From Cunninghamia lanceolata (Eukaryota > Streptophyta > Pinopsida > Cupressales > Cupressaceae), in assembly GCA_027924645.1 (NCBI GenBank), contig BSBN01000445.1, forward strand, positions 8,229,001 through 8,293,000: DNA of 64,000 nt, given 5' to 3'. Shown here one piece after another: positions 34,939-47,426 of the stretch; the first letter of the stretch is position 1; each line of letters begins with the position of its first letter. Below the pieces are notes generated by a model that was given only the letters and a program-made list of their open reading frames with translations, did no database searches and was not told the origin of the DNA. The translations under genes were made by a program, and so were the position numbers.

Positions 34939-35720
34939 CTAAGTTGCCAGTTCTGGTGCGGGTTCGGGTTCGTGGGTTCGGCCAAAATTTTTTTTGGGGG
35001 TTGGGTTCATTTTTGGGTCCGTTTTTTTTAATATATATATAAATATATGTATATGCAAAAAAATTAAGGATAGAAGCAAGAATTAAGTGTAGAAATGCAA
35101 GAATAAAGTGTAGAACACCACGTAGCATCATATAATCAACAAAACCACCATCAACTTGAATATCATAAAACATAAAACTCGAACTTCAAGTTCAATAACA
35201 AGATTCAAAATAATAATATCATGTTCAACAATCAATTTTCATTGTTTCAATGTCAAATGACAAGTTTCAATCATCATATGGATTTGCTAAATCCTTCACA
35301 TCATCATCATCATCTTAGATTTGGACATTAGCAGGATCATTTGAAGAACCACAACCAACACCATTGCCACAATCAACAATGGAGAGCTTTTGTGTTTTGG
35401 AATGAAAGAAATGAGTTGAAATGGCAAAAGGATTGTGTTTATAATGTCTTTTTAGGGTTTCATTTGCTTTTTAGAATGAATAAAAAATTATAAAAATGAG
35501 TTTTAACTGAAAAAAATTTAAAAAAAAAAAAAGATTTTGGGCGTGGGTGCGTTCTGGGTGCGCCGCGGGTATTGCAATTTCAGCCCGGGTGCGTCCGGGA
35601 CGCACCCACCCCAATTTGCACGCGTCCTGGATGCACCCACAGACGCACCCGACCCGCACCCGCACCCGGGACGCACCGCACCCGCACCCAGGGTCCAGGT
35701 AGGCGAACCCTGCAACATAG
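34939..35720. mobile_element. Small hAT-like non-autonomous element
   Basis: Flanked by 8-bp CTTTTACC (34931-34938, 35721-35728). Ends CTAAGTTGCCAG and, inverted, CTATGTTGCAGG. The left end carries GGGTTCGGGTTCG repeats and the right end CGCACCCGCACC repeats. No transposase. Same family as 36923-39084. Confidence 0.85.
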
Positions 35721-35772
35721 CTTTTACCATATCGCCCAAAACAAGGAGAAAGCAAAACAAGCAAAGCAAAGA

Positions 35773-35834
35773 AAAAAAAGTTGGGTCCCTGTTTTGCTGG
35801 GGCAAAATGGGGTGTGTTGTGTAACCATACAACA
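35773..35834 (-). repeat. Third E3-type terminal hairpin
   Basis: On the minus strand, TGTTGTATGGTTACACAAC is followed by CACCCC, then a stem GCAAAATGGGG/CCCTGTTTTGC (35787-35812, two G-T wobbles), then GGGACCC and a T-run. This is the same order as at 10219 and 15740: TGTTG start, CACA...CCCC stem, GGGACCC, T-run. Confidence 0.6.
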
Positions 35835-36922
35835 TGTCCTTATCAGAAAGACATGGTCTCATGATGATCTTGACTCATACAAGACAAATTTGGTTTTGGC
35901 TAGTAACTTATCTAAAATATCTGCAGGTGATTAGCTCATGGCATTCTATTTCTTTGTTGGGTGCAGGTATTAGATGAGATGGTCCATACCAAAGAAGCAG
36001 AAATTGCAATTAATCATGGATCAATTTTTCCTTCTGATCCCCAACACGAATCCCGAGACAATTAAATCACTGAAGTAATTGTGATTTATTTGTGAATTAA
36101 ACAGTTTTTCATTGGTTAAAGTCTCATTTTTACATTGCAAATTTGGATTTTACTGATGTAACAAAACATTGGATCTATTAGGGCACATTTGAGGGCACTC
36201 ATTCTTCAGCAAATATCTATTTCATTCTCATTCAGTTAAGGCCTAATTATGGCTCTATGGCCTTGATGCCCGCATTCTTTGAAGGGTTTGGACTCTTGAA
36301 GCTTGGTTAAAACTTAAAAGGAGCGTTGCCACTCAACCCCTCTAGGGGCTACTTCCCCCAACTCCGACTCTAGTTTTAAAAATAAAAATTTGCTTTGGGT
36401 TGTTCCAGATGGAAAAGCAACATTTTTTTCCCTTTTTTTTAAAATTTTTCAGCATTTTTGAATTTCTCAAGTTTTTCCCAATTAAATCCTAAGTAATTGA
36501 ATTACAATTACAGTTTTGATTTGCCGAGTCAATCCCAACCATGAGTAATGCCATTATGGTCCATTTCCATGGTACCAAAGCATGCTTCAAGTTTTCCTAC
36601 TTACCCACACAAGCGGCAACAACAATCAATCTAGCTATAAAAACACATGCAAAAACATTTCAAGCATTACACAAGAAATTAGAGACCATGAACAATGCGA
36701 AATGACACCATTGAGGAGTAGTTCCAAAACTAGTCTGTGTATATCATGCAAATAATTAAGAAATTTTAGGGAAACACAAAAGTACATGCAAGTAAAGAAA
36801 AAGAGGTTCCCCAGCTCTAGCAAAGAATAATCAAAGACTTAAACCACAAGGATAATGTGACATGTCAAGCATATGCAATAATTATATTGGTTTGATTAAG
36901 TTATGTTCTGGTATTTTTAACT
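35835..36922. other. Noncoding, no gene supported
   Basis: Unassigned. A short exon-like frame follows TTGGGTGCAG at about 35968 (VLDEMVHTKEAEIAIN) but has no partner exon. About 36320-36390 has GC-rich words like decayed hAT ends. The rest is AT-rich. Confidence 0.35.
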
Positions 36923-37285
36923 CTAAGTTGCCGGTTCTAGTACGGGAATGGGTACGGGAGCGGGGTTCTGGTACGTCAGTACAGTGCTTTTTTTTTGCTC
37001 TGGGTACGGCTGGGTATGACTGTACTATATATATATAATATAATAATATAGTATAATATATATTATAATATAAAATATAGTATAATATTATAATATATTA
37101 TAATATAAAATATAATATATATTATAATATAATATAATATAATAATATAATATATATTATAATAATATAACATTATAATATTAATATATAATATAATCTA
37201 ATATAATATTAATATAGTATATTATAATAATAATATATTATAATTATATAATATAATATACATTATAATAATGTAACATTATAAT

Positions 37286-38631
37286 TTTTTTTTTTTTTAT
37301 AAAGATTTATATTATATATTAAAATATCAAAAACTGAGTACATTGGGAGAGCTCCATGAGCTAAATACTGCCAAACCCAACCCCTATAAAATTTTTACAA
37401 TATGACCACGTAGTGTCTATCAGCAAAATGCCATGCAAGGCTGCTACTATAGTATCAGTGAAAACACTAAACCCAGACACCCAACCATATCAACAGAAGA
37501 CAGACTATATAAAACCAAACACTCGACCATATCAACAAAGAACAGAAGAAATTTACATGCAAAAAACTATTAAGACCAAACACTACACGACCATCAAATT
37601 TCCCCCACCTCGAACAGGTAGTCTCTAAATTCACCAATCCAAGCAAAACCTTCAACCGGAGTCAAATTAAACATTTTCTTGAGGAAATCCCTACCTCTGC
37701 GAACCCTGGCCCTGTGAGCTATCAATTCATCTCCTCTGATATCCAAAATAAAGGGGAAATACCTTACCACTTCGCCAGGCTGATTGATCTTGCACAAGTC
37801 CTTCGGTCTTGGGAGCCCAACACCTCTCTCGGCAGCCTCCAGCACTCCATCGAGACCATCCAACAGAGCAGGTTTAAACATTTGCAAAACCAAAGACCGG
37901 ACCTCCTCCTTCATCGACAACACATTGAGCAAAGAAGCCACCACCCTCGAGGCTATATCAGAATCGACCCTGTAGCGTTCTCCACTGCTGACAAAGGCTT
38001 TCCCCAAAATAAGCTTCGTAGCTCCAATGACAAAGGAGTCGTTTTGCCGCAGCACCCTTCGCAACCTTTGGTCTATTATCTTACCAAGAAACGCCATCTG
38101 CCTAACCCTACTGGTTAGGCAAATAGGGGACTCCATTCCTCCACAGGCGAGTTGATCAGCCGGTAGATGAAAGACTATGTATGGCGGGGAAGCGTCTGCC
38201 ATTAAACAGGAGGCCAGTCAAAATGAATGAATTACCACAAAAAGCCCTGCAAATAAATAGAGGAAAGAATGCCTCTCTCCTCAAAACGTGTTCTTCACAA
38301 CTTTCCACCCCCACCAGCTCATGTCATAATTGCTCGTCTGCACCGGGAAATGAGAAGCTCAGCGAGATCAACTAAACATGATTGTCCCGTCCTTTCCTTC
38401 GTCCTACTCCCCGAATGCCAAGGTTGTTCCAGCGTGTGAGCTTTCAAAACTTACCGCTACGAGGCCACCACTGTTGTGCATTGTAATGATGACTAGGAGT
38501 GCTCCTTTTCATCCTTCAAATCCTGCTGGGACCGTCGATGCCTGTTGACCGAGCATCCACCTCACAGCCTCCTGGCGAGTCGGCCACCTCACCTGTGTGT
38601 GAGGTGAGGTGGCGCCCACCCTTCCACCCAC
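37286..38631 (-). mobile_element. Processed retrocopy with poly(A) tail
   Basis: A run of about 14 T at 37285-37298 is a poly(A) tail on the minus strand. The flanks AATGT(A)ACATTATAAT (37270-37285) and AATGT(C)ACATTATAAT (38632-38647) are a 16-bp duplication with one mismatch, typical of LINE machinery. The base composition is richer and more balanced than the surrounding AT repeats. Confidence 0.85.
37594..38202 (-). CDS. Intact 202-codon frame in the retrocopy, unrecognised
   Basis: From ATG 38202 to a stop at 37594, without defects. Begins MADASPPYIVFHLPADQL, is mostly helical with alternating leucine/valine and charged residues, and ends FAWIGEFRDYLFEVGEI. No signal peptide, membrane segment or catalytic motif is visible. 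About 295 bases of 3' UTR lead to the poly(A) tract, and about 430 bases lie upstream. It derives from a spliced cellular transcript or from an unrelated non-LTR mobilised RNA. I do not recognise the family. Whether it is expressed cannot be seen. Confidence 0.6.
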   Translation of the reverse strand: MADASPPYIVFHLPADQLACGGMESPICLTSRVRQMAFLGKIIDQRLRRVLRQNDSFVIGATKLILGKAFVSSGERYRVDSDIASRVVASLLNVLSMKEEVRSLVLQMFKPALLDGLDGVLEAAERGVGLPRPKDLCKINQPGEVVRYFPFILDIRGDELIAHRARVRRGRDFLKKMFNLTPVEGFAWIGEFRDYLFEVGEI

Positions 38632-39084
38632 AATGTCACATTATAATATTAATATATAATATAATCTAATATAATATAGTATATTATAATAATAATATAT
38701 TATAATTATAATTATATAATATAATATAGTATAATAATATAATATATTATAATAATAAATACAATAATATATTATATCTTATAATATAATAACATTATAA
38801 TATAAAAATAAAAATAAAAATAAAATTATAAAACTATCGGCCGGATTTTATAAACTTAAAACTTAAAAATAAAATTATAAACTTAAAACTTATAAAATTA
38901 TTTAAAAAAATGGTTTTTTTTGGCCGCCCGAGAGGGACAGGAGCGCACAAGAAGTGCCCTGCCCGCCCCGAGTTCCCTGTGGGTCTGCGGTACGGGGCAG
39001 GTGGGGCACTCTTGTCGCCGCTCCGAGACCCGCTCCCTGGCATTATGGGACCGGCCTCCCGAGTAGGAGAACCCGGTAATAGAG

Positions 39085-40563
39085 TTTTAACTTATCTGTA
39101 TTTTAAAATTCAAATATTAAATTTTATATATTATTTGAATAGTTGCCCCCTCACTGTCCAAAAAAATCCACGAAAAAAACAATTATCATCCCCAAAACTT
39201 GGAGAAATGTTGCTCCAAGGTGCGTATGCTACAATTATGATTGTCTAGGAAAATTAGATAGGTGGTTGTAACTTAAATTGTGTAAGTTACCTTATTAAAC
39301 ATTGTCTGTCCCCTTCTCAGGAATGAATGAATTAATTGAAGACCTGTAGCCTAGTTTATTTTCCATACCCTAAGGGAAATAATTATTAATGGCATTGTAC
39401 GCTAAGCCCAATCATCTTTTCATAAGGGCAATTTAAATGTTATTTTAGAATGGCCGTCTAAATGAGACATTATAAGGCCTATGTAATATTTTAATTTAAA
39501 AAGTCACTTAAAGGAAAAAAGTAAAATTAATTAAGGGCCCAAAAGGAGGCACCTATAAAGGAAAGGCAAGCACTCAAGACAAATTATACAGTGTCATCAT
39601 TTTGAATTCAAATTTTCAATTTCGAGCATTCAAGGATGAAACCCCTTGGTGGTGAGATCCGGAGGACGGAATCCCTCTTGGGTTCAATTGTGGATTTGGG
39701 CACAAAAACCCTCATATCCATTTGGGTGATTCTACTTAAGAAATGCATTGAGCTTAATTGTTGGAGCAATTTGGATTTGCAAGCAAATTAATGAATTATC
39801 CATACTTGGCGAGTTTTATCATCCACATATTGCAGCACCAACTTGTTAGCAGATATTACAGAGCAATTCAGTAGGGTATTTTGGTATATTTTCACTCTAC
39901 AGCCACCACCGTACATTTAATTGTTGTGCCTTAAGCATCATTTATGAGTTGCACCATATAGCTGATCTGTATAGCAAGGACTACCACTATCTCATCCATA
40001 CAGTTAGCATATGTACTTTCTGGTTTGCATAATATACGTTTCTGCCCATGCACCTTATGCATTAATACTGGTGATTCACCATTATGTGTGTGTCATAAGG
40101 TTTGAACAGCTATTAATATGAATTCATTGACATCATTGGATTGTCATATTGCATTATAAATACCTTCTGATACTCATCGCTGACATTTATTTGAGCAAGG
40201 ATTTGAATTTCACTAGCATTCATTGAATCTAATCATTGATATTGATTACATTAAATTCTGAATCGATTAACATTTGTTGAATACTACTATCGTTGATTGG
40301 GTTAGGAAAAGGTGTGATTGCACTCATCTTCAATTCTATTATATAGTACCGCTAAAGGTACCTAGGGTTTAGTTACATAATTCAATACATCATTCCAGTC
40401 TTTTATAAATCATATAAAAATTCAAACTGCATATTGTTAGCAGTCCTTTTCCAACTTCTTTAATAGTCAGAAAATATCACAAAATCACTTAGGGTCTAGT
40501 ATATATATTTCAGCATCTATTTCTAGTTTTACTATATATTCAAAAACTTACTGCTGATCTTTG
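39085..40563 (+). other. LTR-like remnant left of E4
   Basis: From about 39304 (TGTCTGTCCCCTTCTCAGG) the text resembles the start of the E2/E4 LTR family. It includes a TATAAAGGAAAGG box near 39553 and AACCCTCATATCC leader words. It is cut at 40563 by E4. No gene. Confidence 0.5.
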
Positions 40564-42668
40564 TGTAATGTCCCTAACCAGATTGTTAGCACAAAATCAC
40601 CAAATATTTACAATCAACACAAACCCAAGCTCTCTTTGATCACCAAGATCTTAATGTGGGCAAGGTGAGAGCATATGGAAACCGAGATGTGGACAAGGAA
40701 AGCAAATAATGCAGCTCACTGGCAGCAAGTCGTCCACTGGTCAATGCCAAAATGGCAGACTACAAGCAGATCTGCATCAATGCCAAATTGATGGATAATG
40801 AAATGCAAATGTTTTTGGTGGCTAAACCATCCAAAATATACATACTAAAATCAGGTATAAATCTTAAATTATTTCTGGTGGTAAAACGTACATAAGACAA
40901 TACAATATTAAGCTAAAAGCACTCACAAATTTCTGATTTTAATAACTGCAAATATAACATTTCTGTCATATATTTGATCAACTGAAAATAAGCCCAGAAA
41001 TTCCCAATTCACTGCTTATTATAAAGTCTGAATCAAATAAGAAATATTAAAATATTACCAGCTGATATTTTATGAAATTAAACCACCAGTATGCTGTACT
41101 ATGCCACCGAAAACCATTACTTATAAATACCTCTCATTTTTTGCTGTTATATTGTTGTTACAGCTCAAGAATCACCCAAAAATACTATAGCAGTCTTAAA
41201 TGACAGAAAATCAGTCCCAAATGTTGGTGGCTGAAATGTAGGAGGAGTTTGATGCTGTTAATAACCCAAGCCAGCACCCAAAATGGCAGCACTTCACCCA
41301 CAAAGGACAAAATAGCTTGTACGGTCAGCAAAGACTCCCCGAAAAACTGATAAACAATCAAAAAGCTGATAAAACTCTCCCCAAAAAGCTGCTAAAAGGC
41401 TGTAATAAATCTGATAAGATTCCAAAGAAAATTGATAACCCAGAAAAGCCAAGAACATTAGATGCTTTATGTAAGATTTTGTCCCCTAATGCTGCAACAA
41501 CACTAAAATATTATTTTGCTGCCTTTTTGGAGTGGTACAACCCCTCCACCAATGGTATGGCACCTCCAATATCATACAAAAAGCCACAAATCCTCAACAA
41601 ATTTTCACGCCTCCCTCTTATCACTTGTATGGCTATTGGGAATAGGGCGGCCAGCATATATTTGAATAGTATGGCCCCTTGAATTAATATAACAGCCCAA
41701 TATGGTACGACTAGAATAGGGAGCTATACGACCAGTATAAGGAGCTACAACTTCTCACAAGGTGAAGATAAAAGATTTGCAAGGAAATTTATATTGATAA
41801 CTTTTGAAAATCTAGATCTCACATAGCAATTAAAAATAACTTCACAATAAATCTAGAACTTCATCCACAAACTAGAAAATTCACACAACACGAAAATCTG
41901 AAACATCACACTTATATTTTTTGAAAAACCAAAACACAAACAACCGGAAAAATACCAACATTCAACTCTGATAAATCTCCAAATCTGCAAACTCAACTCC
42001 AAAACACCAAATACCAAAGAGACAAGTAACATTCAACTAACTGGTGATTCTTGTATGAAATCACTCTAAGGAATTGAGGGTTTTCATCCCCAATCTAGCA
42101 TACATATAGCACACAGGTAATCCCTACATGGAATTACTCTTACGAATCAAATGGTTTTCATCCTCCATCCAATTCTAGAAGCCAAGAGGGCTTTCATCCT
42201 TTGATTTCAATACAAGAGGTTTTTTGTCCTCCAATTGAAAAAAAATGAACAAAGTTCAACCTTGAGAAACAAGGGTTTATGAAAATCAGCAATACTCTCT
42301 TTTATCTTCAACTCCTTATATAGGCACTTTTAGGGCAACAAAATATTATTTGTTGTATTTTCACTTTTCCCTCCAATAATAAAATAAAGTGACTTTTGAA
42401 TCTTCAAATTTAATAATACTTTTGATCCCATTTTCAACGTCACTTTTGTTTTCCACTTTTAAAACAACTTTTTAAGTCAGCACTTTGTACCGCACGCCTA
42501 GTGTTATCACTTTTGGACCTCTTTTAAAAACACTTTATGACGTTAGCCACCCTTCTTTTAAATAAATAATTAAACATGAGTTACCTTAAGAAAATAATAT
42601 AAAGTTACCTTTAGACAACTTAAGTTAATTATTTAATTATTTCCCTATCTCAAAAAGGGGACATGACA
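40564..42668 (-). repeat. E4 3' LTR
   Basis: 2,105 bp. On the minus strand TGTCATGTCCCC...GGGACATTACA. Colinear with 48521-52143 apart from the insertion there. A plus-strand frame at 41317-41682 is incidental. Confidence 0.88.
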
Positions 42669-44433
42669 GTCCACCCTTCCCAAAATTGCTTGTCCTCAAG
42701 CAATGTTTATCCAACTCTTCTACTCCACCTGACTGAACCTTTCTGAAGATACCAGGATCCCAAATCAATCTTGGGAATTTGCAATTCCCATTCCTCAATC
42801 CTTCGTGTAATACAATTGGCTTTTGTTGTGCTTCTTTGATATAGTTTGGAAGCCCTGCAACAAGTGAAGCTTCTTCAACTATCTCAGTGGGAAAATCACT
42901 TAAATTTTCCCCCATGATAGTTGACTCGTGAATCAACTAGGATCTAGAAAAAGTTTGAAAATCATCCTAGTCCTCAATCTGGAAATCAGTTCCTTGCCTA
43001 GACCACTATTCATGTTGGCCTATTTCTATGCAATTGCCCTCTATAGTCATTATTTCTTAATCCCTTATAGTTGAATCTTCAGAATAGTCCCTAGCTGAAC
43101 TATGCTCAGAGATGGATTCATCAAACCTTGCCCTCATTTCCTCAGATGCAATTAAGACCTCTTCTACAAATCTGATGGAAGTATCTATGTCTCTTATCAA
43201 ATGCAAGTATTTAGATTTCATTGTTTCTAATGTATTTTCACTATTTGCAACTCACTTACCTCATTTGTTAGGTCTTTCTTCTTCTCCTCAATCTGAGCTC
43301 TCTTCAATCTTAATAATAGCTCTTCAATGAGTCTTTTTGTGCTATCCAGCTCCGTTAGAACTTGCACCTCTTTATTTTCTATTACCAACAGTTATTTCTT
43401 CAATTCATGAACTCTTTGGGCCTCTGCTCAATTTCTGAAAAATGACTTTTCTTTGCTTGCTCTTGGCTGCAAACCACAACATTTTGTCACTTGGTTGCAT
43501 CATTAACATCTCTTCACGAAAGAATGTTTTTGAAGTATCTCTGTAGATGTGAAGAAAAATGCTTGTAGGTGCAACATGATCTTCAAGAATATTCTTCCCT
43601 TTATGAAAATGATATGCATATTTCAGCTGATGAAATTCTGATGTTGCAGATTTCTCATTAACTATTGCTTCATGAGCAGCAATCTCATAAGATTCATTAA
43701 ATTTGATCATCCCAATAAGATCTTGAATCATTAGATTTTGATTCTCTACCATGGAAGATAGCACTACTTGTGAATTCACTGTTTCACAAGCATCATATGA
43801 TCGGCCACCAACTACCTCCTTCATATCATCATCCTTTATATCACTAAGAGTTGCCTTGCAAACTCCTTGAGTAGATGTAATGATGGCATCATGAATTAAG
43901 AATGAACCAACAAGATGAGTCATTAGGTGAGAACCCATTGACTGCTCCACTTCAAACTTCAATAACAAGTGTCTCAAAGTATCACCCAAATCCCAAACTC
44001 TTACAAACCAATAATTTTGAACTTGTACAAAAGGATCTATGTACCCTTTGCTACAAGTTATGTTCTTCACTCTTTCTCCTTCCTTATGACAACAAATTTG
44101 CATAGCATAGAAGGACTGTGATGATGTCAAATCTCTACTAGCATCATTAGTTTCGTAATTTGAACTATAGTCATGGATATTGTCAAAATGTTTATCATTA
44201 ATTGCTGGTCTGAAAATTTCAGTGAACTTAAAACCAGCATTCTTTTCAAATGCATGCCTTTCAGCAGAATCTTTTTGAATAGAAACATCTTTCTCCACTG
44301 AACATTCAACAAGAGATGTTTGTCTCTCCTTGGCTTCATTAATATGAACCTTTTGATGGCATTCAATTTTTGAAGTTAACAAGATATCTGAAATAAGATC
44401 CTTACCTTCCACCTGTATGGTGGATTCCTCCAT
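42637..44433 (-). pseudogene. E4 internal protein, counterpart of the E2 protein
   Basis: A 342-codon frame (44433-43405) and a 100-codon frame (42936-42637) with broken sequence between. Landmarks shared with E2: (I/V)WD(P/L)G at about 43990 and 42755, and CLRTSN(F/L).(K/E)GG at about 42690. Otherwise charged and helical. Unrecognised function. It would lie downstream of the zinc-knuckle frame in one transcript. Confidence 0.6.
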
Positions 44434-44481
44434 GATCTTCTTACTTTCTTGTTCTCCTTCCTTCAGTTTAAACGCAACAAC

Positions 44482-45036
44482 TTATTTCTTGACTTTTTCT
44501 AGCAATTGTGGCTCAGGAGTGTCCATCACAAACTCAGATTCTACCAACTTGCTTCCTAGCTCTTCATCTAATTGTTTTGATTCTTCATCTGACAGCACTT
44601 CTACATGGTGCACCTTTCCTTTGCCAAGACATCTATGGTTTGGCTCCCAAGGTTCTTTGCATGAAAAGCAACATTTATTTCTTCTAAGTTCATTTCTGCT
44701 CTCCTCCTTTGTGGTAGGGAAAGTCTTCTTCTGTTGTCTAGAAGGAGCTGATTTAAAATGAAATTTGTTCCAAAGCATCGAAGACTCAAGTTCTAGCCTT
44801 TCTTCTTCCTTCAAGAATGCTTTATTGGAATCTTGCCTCTTAGCAGCTCCTTGTGATTCTTCTTCCTTCAAGAGAGATTCTTTAGGCCTTTGCTCCTTGG
44901 CAAATTCTAGGGGCTTTGATTCTTCCTTCTTTCTTGCAATAGGAGAAGTCTTCTTCAGTAGATTACTTGGAGTAAATTCTTCAACTATCATTTCAGCTGT
45001 TAAGTATGGCTTTGACTTCTCTTCACACTTTTTCAC
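44482..45036 (-). CDS. PDS5-tail to gag zinc-knuckle fusion frame of E4
   Basis: 184 codons. The first residues (KKCEEKSKPYLTAE) are the end of the captured PDS5 piece. Lysine/glutamate-rich sequence follows, then a CCHC-type knuckle CFSCKEPWEPNHRCLGKG at about residue 133, and an acidic tail. The same knuckle sequence occurs in G1 (5985-5925), so E4 joins a host HEAT-repeat piece to a gypsy nucleic-acid-binding knuckle. It may package RNA through the knuckle. This is inference. Confidence 0.7.
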   Translation of the reverse strand: MKKCEEKSKPYLTAEMIVEEFTPSNLLKKTSPIARKKEESKPLEFAKEQRPKESLLKEEESQGAAKRQDSNKAFLKEEERLELESSMLWNKFHFKSAPSRQQKKTFPTTKEESRNELRRNKCCFSCKEPWEPNHRCLGKGKVHHVEVLSDEESKQLDEELGSKLVESEFVMDTPEPQLLEKVKK

Positions 45037-45312
45037 AACATTTTTAGCCAGTGCATGTGTAGTTGGTGAAACTTCCTACTTATCCTTCCTCACATTGGCC
45101 AATAAAACTAATAAGAGTGGCTAGGAAATATCATCACTCTCATTTAGAACCAAAGTCATAATGATCTACATAAAAGTTACAACATTTTCTCCATGATTCT
45201 TATTGACAGTTGCAAAGAAATGTTGAAACATTTCAAGAATGAGATCATCATATTCAAGATCCAGCATCACAACACGTGATTTAACTTTTGCAACAGTTTC
45301 TCAAATTGTAAC

Positions 45313-46902
45313 TGTAATGTCCCCTTCCTAGGTGACTTTCATGATGAGTAATTTAGCCTTTATCTCCCGAAGGCTAATTGACGAAATAAGGGAGATATTA
45401 TTAAATTAATTATTTTATAAGGTTATTACTTAATTTTAAATCAAAAGGTAACCTTATATTTAATTAATTTAGTATAGTGACTTAAAATACATATATCATT
45501 AAAGTCACTAAAATAAAATAATAAGATTTTTCTAGAAGCCTCTTGAAGTGGGATTAAAAAAAAAGTATAAAGGAAGGGGCAAGGCAAGCTTCCAGGCATC
45601 CGATTATTGTCATTTGCATTTGATGAGTCTTGTGCAGCCAAGGGTTTATGCATATTGTCTACTTGGTCTTTGGGAACGAAAACTCCCATAGATTAGCATA
45701 ACTGAAGTGGTGAAATATCCTCCGAAAGGTTGCAAATTGGAAGGGATACTTCAGTCCTTTCATTTGTGCTTAATTTGGAGAATACATTAAGTTTCACAAG
45801 GGTTCCAGAGGTTAATTATTTGCAGATCTGAAATTGTTGATGACATGAACAGTGTCGTGAACAGTGACGCTACAGTACCCTCCCTACAGTGCCCACGTGA
45901 ATAGTATCCTTGCTACGGTAATCTGCTATTTCAGTCCTTTCGTCAATGCTAAATTTTGTGGCCAAGGGCCAAATTTTGCCAAGTTCGATTGGAGGTTCGA
46001 TTAGAGGCATTTTGTGTTGGAAGCCTTCATCAAATTTTGCTATTCAGGAAGGGTCGATTTGCATTCTGCATATACAGATTTATATATCAGTCATTTTCAA
46101 TTTTCATAGCAGCTCATAGAGACCCACGATTTCACTCATGGAGGCCCCTATGTGCAGCGTTTCTCTTCCCTAGTTGGAGCGCTTCATTTGTTAGAGCCTC
46201 GTGAAGATTTTTGGTACTCAAGAGGAGTCTTGGAGGCAGCTTATAATTTTATATTGATATTCTCCATCAGAACAGAGGCAGCTGGGAGAAGGCTTCAATT
46301 TGGGTTTGGAAGGGACTCCTTTCCTTGGATATTGATTGATTCTCCTTTAGCATCATTGGGCGTCACTATTATCAGGTTCCTCTTGCAACTATTAGTAGTT
46401 TGCATTGTCATCTTAGGCATTTAATTTTGCTGCTGTAAGTGATATCTCAGAATCAGATTTGGCATTGTTGTAGTCATCATTGTAAGCCAATTAGTCTTGG
46501 CAAATTCATAGCAACATTGTATTTGGGAATGAATTCAATAAAGGAGATATATGTTGCATACCATTTGTTTGACGAAATGTCCATCTAATAGCATACATGA
46601 TCAGCATAGTAGTTTGCATGCCAATTGTTTGACAAAATGCCAATTGGCTGTAGGTGTGCATTTCATGTCTAATTTTCATATATATGCATTCGAAAATACC
46701 AAAAGAAGTGCATTTGCATATTAGTTCTTGTAAGAGGCATTGTAAACATCATTTGCAAGCATTTTGGCATCATTCAAAACTATATCAAGCAAACTGAAAC
46801 TTGTATCAACAATATATCCCTTTGCACAACAAGTGTTTGACGAAATTTTCCAAGGTCAAAACAATCAGAAAATTGAAAGTAGATTTAACAAGGGGTATTA
46901 CA
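45313..46902 (+). mobile_element. Solo LTR inside the E4 PDS5 piece
   Basis: TGTAATGTCCCCTTCC...GGGGTATTACA, 1,590 bp, flanked by perfect GTAAC (45308-45312, 46903-46907). Same LTR superfamily as E2 and E4. No internal region, so it arose by LTR-LTR recombination. Confidence 0.93.
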
Positions 46903-47220
46903 GTAACCCTCTTAGCAAAAGGACTTTTGATTTCATCTAAACCTTGAAAACTTTCCACAATCAACTGAAATACCTCCTTCGTGATGTTGCTGCTATAAGG
47001 AACTTTAGGAGTTGTTATTCTTGTAATTTCACTAATACAAGTGATAACTACAAGTCTCACATCTTTGTCTGGGTGTCTTAAAAGCCTAGTCTTAACCAAA
47101 GAAGTCATTAATGGATTCACTACCCATTGCAAAGTCTTAGAATGAGACTATTTTACCATGGATAAATTTCCACTTCCTCCAAAATGCTGAGTAGATCATG
47201 ATGGAGGCAGCGTTGAGACA

Positions 47221-47300
47221 TGGACCAGCTAGGACTCGAACCTAGGACCTTCCATACGCTGCTGGAGTGCTCTACCACTGAGCTACTGGCCCCTCTTGGA
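47221..47300 (-). repeat. tRNA-like sequence in the TRIM LTR
   Basis: Minus strand: A box TAGCTCAGTGG and B box GGTTCGAGTCC both fit the Pol III consensus. A T-arm CTAGG/CCTAG with a seven-base loop and a D-arm GCTC/GAGC fold. The acceptor pairs at six of seven positions. The anticodon loop is irregular, so it is not a functional tRNA. Copies at 48136-48270 and 47937-48071 have one and two B-box changes. Confidence 0.8.
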
Positions 47301-47426
47301 CCAGTCCATCGTCGGTTCGGGTGTGGCTCATTTCCAACACCAACACCCCCCTTAAGCCACACCTCTTGTGTGCTTGGGGCTCCTAGCCTGGCCCTGGCTC
47401 TAATACCATGTTGAGACATGGACCAG

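Larger units (their letters stand above)
36923..39084. mobile_element. Second hAT-like non-autonomous element, carrying a retrocopy
   Basis: Flanked by perfect TTTTAACT (36915-36922, 39085-39092). Ends CTAAGTTGCCGG and, inverted, CTCTATTACCGG. The interior is ATAATATAAT repeat (37022-37285 and 38641-38800) into which a poly(A)-tailed cDNA inserted. The GC-rich right end includes about 38920-39075. Confidence 0.85.

Noticed and set aside
35518..35934. Overlapping frames on both strands through the GC-rich hAT-like end
   Set aside because: Created by CGCACC/GGGTGC repeats of the subterminal region. No consistent frame.
35940..36065. Candidate host exon after a TTGGGTGCAG acceptor-like site
   Set aside because: About 30 codons with no partner exon and no recognised family, too weak to call.
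47221..47300. Functional tRNA gene
   Set aside because: It lies inside a 135-bp LTR present three times. The anticodon loop is irregular and one acceptor pair is missing.
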